Positions 24,601 to 34,310 of a stretch of 63,231 nt of DNA are shown here, one piece after another; within the stretch, counting starts at the first letter, position 1, and each line of letters starts with the position of its first letter. Made by a program: the position numbers and the translations under genes. Below the pieces are notes generated by a model. The model saw only the letters and a list, made by a program, of their open reading frames with translations, was not told the DNA's origin and made no database searches. The stretch is from Paraphysomonas bandaiensis. Lineage: Eukaryota > Chrysophyceae. The DNA lies in NCBI GenBank assembly GCA_965644295.1, contig CBFFRP010000561.1, forward strand, positions 1-63,231, given 5' to 3'.

Positions 24601-27600
24601 ATATGACCCTATGCATATCTATATATGACCCTATGCATGTCTATATATGACCCTATGCATATCTATATATGACCCTATGCATGTCTATATACGACCCTAT
24701 GCATATAGATATATGACCCTATGCATATCTATATATGACCCTATGCATATCTATATATGACCCTATGCATATCTATATATGACCATATTTATGTCTATAT
24801 ATGACCCTATGCATATCTATATATGACCCTATGCATGTCTATATATGACCCTATGCATGTCTATATATGACCCTATGCATGTCTATATATGACCCTATGC
24901 ATATCTATATATGACCCTATGCATATAGATATATGACCCTATGCATGTCTATATATGACCCTATGCATATCTATATATGACCCTATGCATGTCTATATAT
25001 GACCCTATGCATATCTATATATGACCCTATGCATGTCTATATACGACCCTATGCATATAGATATATGACCCTATGCATATCTATATATGACCCTATGCAT
25101 GTCTATATATGACCCTATGCATATAGATATACGACCCAATGCATATAGATATATGACCATATTTATGTCTATATATGACCCTATGCATATAGATATATGA
25201 CCCTATGCATGTCTATATATGACTCTATGCATATCTATATATGACCCTATGCATATCTATATATGACCCTATTCATATCTATATATGACTCTATGCATGT
25301 CTATATATGACCCTATGCATATCTATATACGACCCAATGCATATAGATATATGACCATATTTATGTCTATATATGACCCTATGCATATAGATATATGACC
25401 CTATGCATGTCTATATATGACCCTATGCATATCTATATATGATTATGCATATCTATATATGACTCTATGCATATCTATATATGACCCTATGCATGTCTGT
25501 ATATGACCCTATGCATGTCTATATATGACCCTATGCATATCTATATACGACCCTATGCATATCTATATATGACCATATTTATGTCTATATATGACCCTAT
25601 GCATATCTATATATGACCCTATGCATGTCTATATATGACCCTATGCATATAGATATATGACCCTATGCATGTCTATATATGACCCTATGCATATCTATAT
25701 ATGACCCTATGCATGTCTATATATGACCCTATGCATATCTATATATGACCCTATGCATGTCTATATACGACCCTATGCATATAGATATATGACCCTATGC
25801 ATATCTATATATGACCCTATGCATGTCTATATATGACCCTATGCATATAGATATACGACCCAATGCATATAGATATATGACCATATTTATGTCTATATAT
25901 GACCCTATGCATATAGATATATGACCCTATGCATGTCTATATATGACTCTATGCATATCTATATATGACCCTATGCATATCTATATATGACCCTATTCAT
26001 ATCTATATATGACTCTATGCATATCTATATATGACCCTATGCATATCTATATATGACCCTATTCATATCTATATATGACCCTATGCATGTCTATATATGA
26101 CCCTATGCATATCTATATATGACCCTATGCATATCTATATATGACCCTATGCATATCTATATATGACCCTATGCATATCTATATATGACCATAATGTCTA
26201 TATATGACCCTATGCATATCTATATATGACCCTATGCATGTCTATATATGACCCTATGCATGTCTATATATGACCCTATGCATGTCTATATATGACCCTA
26301 TGCATATCTATATATGACCCTATGCATATCTATATATGACCCTATGCGTATCTATATATGACCCTATGCATATCTATATACGACCCTATGCATATCTATA
26401 TGACCCTATGCATATCTATATATGACCCTATGCATGTCTATATATGACCCTATGCATGTCTATATATGACCCTATGCATGTCTATATATGACCCTATGCA
26501 TATCTATATATGACCCTATGCATATCTATATATGACCCTATGCGTATCTATATATGACCCTATGCATATCTATATACGACCCTATGCATATCTATATATG
26601 ACCATATTTATGTCTATATATGACCCTATGCATGTCTATATATGACCCTATGCATGTCTATATATGACCCTATGCATATAGATATATGACCCTATGCATA
26701 TCTATATATGACCCTATGCATATCTATATATGACCCTATGCATGTCTATATATGACCCTATGCATATCTATATATGACCCTATGCATGTCTATATACGAC
26801 CCTATGCATATAGATATATGACCCTATGCATATCTATATATGACCCTATGCATGTCTATATATGACCCTATGCATATAGATATACGACCCAATGCATATA
26901 GATATATGACCATATTTATGTCTATATATGACCCTATGCATATAGATATATGACCCTATGCATGTCTATATATGACTCTATGCATATCTATATATGACCC
27001 TATGCATATCTATATATGACCCTATTCATATCTATATATGACTCTATGCATATCTATATATGACCCTATGCATATCTATATATGACCCTATTCATATCTA
27101 TATATGACTCTATGCATATCTATATATGACCCTATGCATATCTATATATGACCCTATTCATATCTATATATGACCCTATGCATGTCTATATATGACCCTA
27201 TGCATATCTATATATGACCCTATGCATATCTATATATGACCATATTTATGTCTATATATGACCCTATGCATATCTATATATGACCCTATGCATATCTATA
27301 TATGACCATATTTATGTCTATATATGACCCTATGCATATCTATATATGACCCTATGCATGTCTATATATGACCCTATGCATGTCTATATATGACCCTATG
27401 CATGTCTATATATGACCCTATGCATATCTATATATGACCCTATGCATATCTATATATGACCCTATGCGTATCTATATATGACCCTATGCATATCTATATA
27501 CGACCCTATGCATATCTATATGACCCTATGCATATCTATATATGACCCTATGCATGTCTATATATGACCCTATGCATGTCTATATATGACCCTATGCATG

Positions 27601-30600
27601 TCTATATATGACCCTATGCATATCTATATATGACCCTATGCATATCTATATATGACCCTATGCGTATCTATATATGACCCTATGCATATCTATATACGAC
27701 CCTATGCATATCTATATGACCCTATGCATATCTATATATGACCCTATGCATGTCTATATATGACCCTATGCATGTCTATATATGACCCTATGCATATCTA
27801 TATATGATTATGCATATCTATATATGACCATATGCATATCTATATATGACTCTATGCATATCTATATATGACCCTATGCATGTCTGTATATGACCCTATG
27901 CATGTCTATATATGACCCTATGCATATCTATATACGACCCTATGCATATCTATATATGACCCTATGCATGTCTATATATGACCCTATGCATATCTATATA
28001 TGATTATGCATATCTATATATGACTCTATGCATATCTATATATGACCCTATGCATGTCTGTATATGACCCTATGCATGTCTATATATGACCCTATGCATA
28101 TCTATATATGACCCTATGCATGTCTATATATGACCCTATGCATATCTATATATGACCCTATGCATGTCTATATATGACTCTATGCATATCTATATATGAC
28201 CCTATGCATATCTATATATGACCCTATTCATATCTATATATGACTCTATGCATATCTATATATGACCCTATGCATATCTATATATGACCCTATTCATATC
28301 TATATATGACCATATGCATGTCTATATATGACCCTATGCATATCTATATATGACCCTATGCATATCTATATATGACCATATTTATGTCTATATATGACCC
28401 TATGCATATCTATATATGACCCTATGCATGTCTATATATGACCCTATGCATGTCTATATATGACCCTATGCATGTCTATATATGACCCTATGCATATCTA
28501 TATATGACCCTATGCATATCTATATATGACCCTATGCGTATCTATATATGACCCTATGCATATCTATATACGACCCTATGCATATCTATATGACCCTATG
28601 CATATCTATATACGACCCTATGCATGTCTATATATGACCCTATGCATGTCTATATATGACCCTATGCATATCTATATATGATTATGCATATCTATATATG
28701 ACCATATGCATATCTATATATGACCCTATGCATATCTATATATGACCCTATGCATGTCTGTATATGACCCTATGCATGTCTATATATGACCCTATGCATA
28801 TCTATATACGACCCTATGCATATCTATATATGACCCTATGCATGTCTATATATGACCCTATGCATGTCTATATATGACCCTATGCATATCTATATATGAC
28901 CATATGCATATCTATATATGACCCTATGCATATCTATATATGACCCTATGCATATCTATATATGACCCTATGCATATCTATATACGACCCTATGCATATC
29001 TATATATGACCCTATGCATATCTATATATGACCCTATTCATATCTATATACGACCATATTTATGTCTATATATGACCCTATGCATATCTATATATGACTA
29101 TGCATATAGATATACGACCCTATGCATATCTATATATGACCCTATGCATGTCTATATTCTTGTGTGTGACCCTCTATATGACTATGCATATAGATATACG
29201 ACCCTATGCATATCTATATATGACCCTATGCATATCTATATATGACCCTATGCATAACTATTTATGACCCTATGCATATCTATATATGACCCTATGCATG
29301 TCTATATATGACCCTATGCATATCTATATGACCCTATGCACAATATTTCACATTTTATCTCTCTGTTACTATACCTACCATCGCAGTATAGCTATAGGCA
29401 CTTCTATAATACTTAATCAATATCGTTATGGCGATCTCTTCATCTGTAGCTTATACTATGATTATTTGAGCACAATCGATGTAACCTGACTCTACCTCAG
29501 CGATCAACCAAAACCAGGCGGCAATCATATCATCCCTTGAGAGCACTGTATCTCAACTGAGAGGCGAGAAGGCGGAGTTTTTTGACCAAATACGACAGTT
29601 GAAGGGCGAGATAAGCGAAAGCTCTGACCGCATCCTCTCTTTTGAGAGTCAGCTGACCACTGGGCATGACCGTCTCAGAACATTGGAGGCGGCGCTATCT
29701 TCGAAAACTGAGGAGTGTTCGGTACTGCAGAAAGAAAATGCCTCGCTGAAAGCTGTGAACGCGAAACTGCTAATGGAGCTGAAGGGAGAGCGGAATCGCG
29801 CTGTATCAGGTACAGAAGCATCGGTTGATATGGCCGAGTCGTCCTCTGGAAATAAGAGTACACACAAGAAAAAATCGAAAACTTCTAGCTCGCATGGGGA
29901 TGTTGAAGCGGATAAGACTGCTCGTCTAGAAATTGTTGCACTGAGAGTTGAGAAAGAATCACTTGTAAGTCAAGTACGCACGCTTCAATCACAACTGGAA
30001 TCCATGAAAGAATCAGTACAGGAGGTATTGCAGTTATACGCAGAGTGTCTTTGTGTGTGCTTCCTGCAGTGTAAAAATTGTGATATCATAGTATTATCGC
30101 ATCAATAGCTTTGTTGAAGCCTTGTACTCTTGCAGGAAGGAAACTTAAGGGTGCGATTGGAAAAGGGGGCTGCCGATATCGATGAGTTAAAACAGCAACG
30201 TATTATTTCTGAGGATCACCTCTTTGTAAGCGCCCAGCGTATTGAGGAGTTGAATAAAGAGGTATATTGTTTCATTGACAAATATACGCCACCTTATAAA
30301 GGGATAGAGCGATCGCTAAATGTATATTCGTATAGTGGCTGTTCATATGTGGACGAACGCTTGTTTCAAAAGTGTAATAAGATTATATCTTTAATGCTAC
30401 GTACTGCAAATACAAATCAATACAATACATTTAGGTTTAACGTATTTTTCAGCTTCAGCAGGCTCATCGACTTCGCGAGGTGGAGAAAGAGAATTTCATG
30501 GCTACAATAAGCAATTTGTGTACGAAGTACGAAAATGCAATGGCGGATCATGGAACGGAAAGGAGTAATTTAATCGCTATTAATTCTGCTCTATCGGAGC

Positions 30601-32448
30601 GAATCGAAGCAGGACGAATAGATCAGGAAAATCAATCTGCCAGGATGAAGGAAAAAATCCAGTCATTGGAGATTGAATGTAGTCGATTGGAGAAAAAGCT
30701 CGCATTCCATGAAGCGGAAACGACCGAACTACGAGTAGAATTAAAAGAGTTACAGAGAGAACGTGGAGACAGAGGGAAATCTGTCAATATTCAGATAACC
30801 AAATTGCAGGAGTCTCTTCATAAAGCACAGGAAGCATTGCTGGTTGAGAAGTCGACTGTACGGTCACAGGTACGAGAACTATATAGTTTTTAGTGTTCTT
30901 AGAGTTGATGTGCTCAGGAAACTGACTTATCAAAGCTGGAAATCGAAAAACAGCAACTGGAAGAAGAGCTTGCAGTAGCAAACAGATTAAGACAAAAGGC
31001 GGAACTGCGGGTAGACGCTGAGGTGAGTTCAATGAGTAATTTCACTGTGTCTAACTAATTTCACACTTTACGACTAGATTCAGAGAGCTCAGCTATCAGA
31101 GAAAGCTCGTAAGGAGACGGCACTTGAAGTTCAACAGCTCCAAACCGACCTTGAAACTAAAGAGGGCCAAATCGATAGTCTGTATGTCGTTTTCGTTCTG
31201 TTGAACTTGTATATTAATGTTGTTGTAGATTAAGTGACTTGAATAAGAAGTATGCAGAATGCAGTTGCGAGATTTTGAAGGTAATGTACATTGGCTCAGT
31301 GTGGTATTTGAAATTACAAAGCACAGGCTGAGAATTATGAACAGCGACAGAAAATACTCGAGCTAGAAAGTAAATGTACTGCATTAAAGGAAAGTGTGAT
31401 AGAGGCTGAGGACAAGCTTGCACAGCATGCACACGAAACAGAGGTTTTAGTCAGTATATTTCGAACTGATTTTTACCTGAATGTTTCGATTATTAGGACG
31501 ACAAGAATGTCCATAATTCATTAGTAGAAGCAGAAGCAACTATAGCACGTCTTCGAAATGAGTTGGATGTTTCAAATGACGAGCTATTGGCTCTGTCAGA
31601 GGCGTTTGAATTAAGAGGTAGGGGTTACTATGTCATGGAAGTCAAATGTAGAGAATGAGTCAGCTACCTCTAGGCCAACTTATTCAGAATATGGAGAAAA
31701 GATCGGATGTAGTGTTCTCAGATATATCTTTCCTAAAGATGGATAATGCACGAAAGGCAGAGAAAATTCTTGATTTGGAGAAATCTATGACAAAACTAAC
31801 AGAAGATATTGGAGGCACAAGCCAGAAGCTACAGGAGACGAATGACATCGTCCGTTTGAAGGATGGAGAAGTATACAACACATTTATTTCTCGTATATTT
31901 ATTTTGATTACTAAGCAATACTTGATAGATCGAGGAATTGAAATCTCAGATAGATTCCTGCGGGAAAAAAATTGAAGAAATGGAGCGAAATATCTCAAAG
32001 TATCTCATAGAAATTGAGGAGTTAAGTGCCGCAGTTAAGGAATTCGAGGTCTGTCGTCACACAATTCATAGATTTTTGTGAAGAATTGAGTCACAGGAGC
32101 TAAAGTCACGCTATGCAACCCTGAACTTAGAACACCAAGATACGCTGATGACAATGGAGGAGCTTTCTCAAACAGCTGCGGAAGAAATTGAACGTAGAGA
32201 AAAGGATATTTCTGATCTTGCGAGGAAGAATGAAGAGAGTATGAACCTGGCGGTGGATTATGAGGTTGATATGTCCCGTTCATCGTGTTATAGACTAAAT
32301 TGAAAGTGTTTTTCAGAAACTCTCGATTGCCTATGAAACTTTGGTGCATCAGTATTCGGAGTTGATGGATGAAAGATCCCAGTTATTCGTAGCTTATACA
32401 GAGGCCAAACATGAAATCAATTTGTTTAAAGCGCAAATGGCAGAATGA
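18607..32448 (+). CDS. Long coiled-coil protein (13 exons, satellite-filled intron 1)
   Basis: Thirteen exons join in phase to 754 residues: 18607-18709, 29501-30024, 30136-30261, 30453-30869, 30918-31022, 31078-31181, 31229-31280, 31327-31443, 31497-31617, 31674-31870, 31950-32048, 32097-32264, 32317-32448. Exon 1 encodes MASTLGLGLDTLQRSLDKAQ and ends in phase 1 at aca g|gtgaat. Exon 2 resumes after ctacctcag as AINQNQAAIISSLESTV, keeping the heptad pattern. Nearly the whole chain is coiled coil, e.g. LRTLEAALSSKTEEC, LEIECSRLEKKLAFHEAE and LEIEKQQLEEELAVANRLR. A Ser/Lys-rich break (KKKSKTSSSHGD) lies near residue 130. It resembles golgins, centrosomal or ciliary rod proteins in composition only. 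Other introns are about 46-191 bp, whereas intron 1 is 10,791 bp. Minor acceptor choices (exons 4, 8, 10) are uncertain. Confidence 0.85.
18741..29340. repeat. 10.6-kb satellite array, 22-bp unit
   Basis: About 480 tandem copies of a 22-bp unit, ctatatatgaccctatgcat followed by at or gt. Common variants are gcatgt for gcatat, gcgtat, gactct for gaccct, tacgac for tatgac, a 2-bp shorter unit (ctatatgac), and units with agatat in place of ctatat. The unit contains short palindromes (atatgcatat, tatata). Multi-unit blocks recur, so there is higher-order structure. It lies wholly inside intron 1 of the coiled-coil gene. Near 29150-29190 the array is disturbed by cttgtgtgtgaccctc. Three units equal 22 codons, which explains the Tyr/Ile-rich ORF near 28940. 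Confidence 0.98.
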
Positions 32449-32730
32449 ATACGGTATTCATGGGTTTCTTAGTTTTGAGAATGATTCTTTCACATGGTTG
32501 TAGTACTTTGAATATGACGTAGCTTGTGGCTAGGAACTATATTGTAATATATGATTGTGTTACGATTATGTGTCAGAACGATGACTATTGACCACGAACA
32601 GCACTTAAATTTGACAGGCAGCTGATGTCTGTTTACCATTAAAAGTATACACAAATACAACATCTTCATAGCCATAAGTGACATTACATCTTCGCTTCCA
32701 TCACGTGTGCAGATGATAGTGGATAAGAAA

Positions 32731-32775
32731 CAGGGCTGCGTAACAATTAATTGAATTGCAATTAATTGCATTGAA
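32731..32775. repeat. Half copy of a mini hAT-like repeat
   Basis: Begins cagggctgcgtaacaattaa and continues ttgaattgca. This matches one arm (reverse complement) of the hairpin at 33340-33393 nearly base for base. The second arm is not recognisable. Confidence 0.6.
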
Positions 32776-33339
32776 TATAGGTAATAATATCAATTCAATT
32801 GCTCGCTGAAAGGTTGCAATAATTTACTCTACAGTATAACGACAATATTAGAATTAGAAGTTGAAAAAATTAAGGACGACAGCCATTTATTGTCCTTAAT
32901 GTTCATCATCCTTAATGTTGGGAAGGCTGGTTCTCATTATTACTTTCTTTACATTTAAGTGGTACTGTTTCTTGTTTCTTTGTACTGCCGATGACGTTTA
33001 TTTCCTCTTGACCTTGAGCTACAGACTACAGACTAAGTTTTTAAACTCGATCCATAGCGTAACACCCTTTAGTTTGAAGAGACATATCTCTCAGTAGTTT
33101 GGTAATCATATTCTTACCGATCCGTCCATATACAGGATACTGCAGGATTGAAGTTCAACTTCAACTAACAACTGGAAGTTACTAACAACTGCAAGTGGTG
33201 AAGCGGTATGAACATGGTATTATTATCAGGAATTTTTACTGTCTTCGGCAGTCGAAATTCTGGATATTTAGAGTTTTGGTCATGTACTCGATTATATCAT
33301 CATTATAATTTACAATTTACAATAGTGTGTATGTATCAG

Positions 33340-33393
33340 CAGGGCTACGCAACAATTATTCCATGCAATTCAATTAATTGGTGCGCAGCCCTG
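33340..33393. repeat. 54-bp hairpin repeat with CAGGGCT ends
   Basis: The left end reads cagggctacgcaacaatta. The right end, reverse-complemented, reads cagggctgcgcaccaattaa. The arms therefore pair with few mismatches around a central tgcaattcaa. CAGGG termini are typical of hAT elements, so a tiny non-autonomous derivative is likely. The flanks atgtatca and gtgtatca are similar but not exact duplicates and are slightly offset. Confidence 0.6.
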
Positions 33394-33588
33394 GTGTGTA
33401 TCATTAATAAGATTTGCAGCCGAAAGATTCAGCCTGTCCAAGATACTTGCTCCCCACCATAGGAAATATTACTTGCTCAGAGAGCATCTAAACACGCATC
33501 CCAACATCAATAAGAAGTATACGTTATTACAAGCTACTTGAAGGAGTGTAGCTTATATCATATATATTCTAGTTATAGCTTAATACTC

Positions 33589-33844
33589 ATGGAATCCCCC
33601 AGTCAGTTGTCAGAGTCTGCGGAAGAAGAAGAGTTGATCAACGAGGTCGTTGACAGAACCCCAGACACATCGTCAGATCTTCCAAGTTCCTTGGAAAAAC
33701 GACCATTTTTATCTTCAGACGATGAAGATACTGGCGATTCTGATGACGAAATTAATTTTGAGGAGCCAGTTTTCACGCTTCCTAAAAAAGGGGATTTCAG
33801 TGGCACAGAATTGAGCTATCGGGAAAAAAGCTATCGAAAGTATT
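33589..33844 (+). pseudogene. Acidic ORF truncated by the copia element
   Basis: Starts MESPSQLSESAEEEELINEV. It is Ser/Asp/Glu-rich (SSDDEDTGDSDDEINFEEP) and then becomes more ordered (PVFTLPKKGDFSGTELSYRE, KSYRKYL). The frame runs directly into the LTR at 33845 and stops about nine codons inside it. No donor site precedes the junction. The sequence right of the element (39296 on) does not continue this frame. It is probably exon 1 of a real gene, cut off here. No domain recognised. Confidence 0.55.
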
Positions 33845-34137
33845 TGTTGGGAAATGCTCATTTTACTTAGATCAAAGAGAGATTAAGTTGTTAGACTAGA
33901 TAGATTTATTAATATCGTTTACACGAATTGTGTTAAACAACACAAGCTCGTTTTGTGCCATGCATAAATCACTACTTCTGTAGACCTTTCGCTACTAAAC
34001 ATATCTTGAAAGAGCAAACTATTTCAGTTTTCTCAATATCATAACAGCATCTACACATCACCATACTTCACTGTATTCTCGTACATTGTCTTCAAGTACC
34101 ACATTGAATATACTAGGATACAGTCCATATTCTAATA
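33845..34137 (-). repeat. 3' LTR of copia element
   Basis: 293 bp. Read on the minus strand it begins TATTAGAATATGG and ends TTTCCCAACA. It appears identical to the other LTR. The leading TA instead of the usual TG is shared by both copies, so it is a property of this element and not a late mutation. Confidence 0.95.
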
Positions 34138-34149
34138 CTCCCACTCAAT
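34138..34149 (-). other. Polypurine tract
   Basis: On the minus strand attgagtgggag directly precedes the 3' LTR, the expected plus-strand primer position. It confirms the inner LTR boundary. Confidence 0.75.
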
Positions 34150-34310
34150 GTAGAATGCAGTGATACGAAACAACAATGAGTACAGTGATCTTCATGCTAT
34201 AAACTAGTCTCATAGGTAAAATAGATGTGAAATCTTATCAAGATACATATATAACTAGCAGTCAACTAGATATATAGTTATGTGGGATTCTCACCCACTA
34301 AAACACACCT

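Larger units (their letters stand above)
32449..33588. other. Intergenic with mini inverted repeats
   Basis: 3' flank of the coiled-coil gene. It contains two related short hAT-like repeats (separate entries). No gene seen. Confidence 0.5.

Noticed and set aside
28940-29245. Tyr/Ile/Asp-rich ORF in the satellite
   Set aside because: Arises from three 22-bp units equalling 22 codons; lies in an intron and shows no coding features.
18741-29340. CRISPR-like regularity of the 22-bp repeats
   Set aside because: Units abut with no unique spacers, no cas genes exist and the host is eukaryotic; it is a satellite.
30784-31032. Minus-strand ORFs opposite the coiled-coil gene exons
   Set aside because: Shadows of well-supported plus-strand exons.
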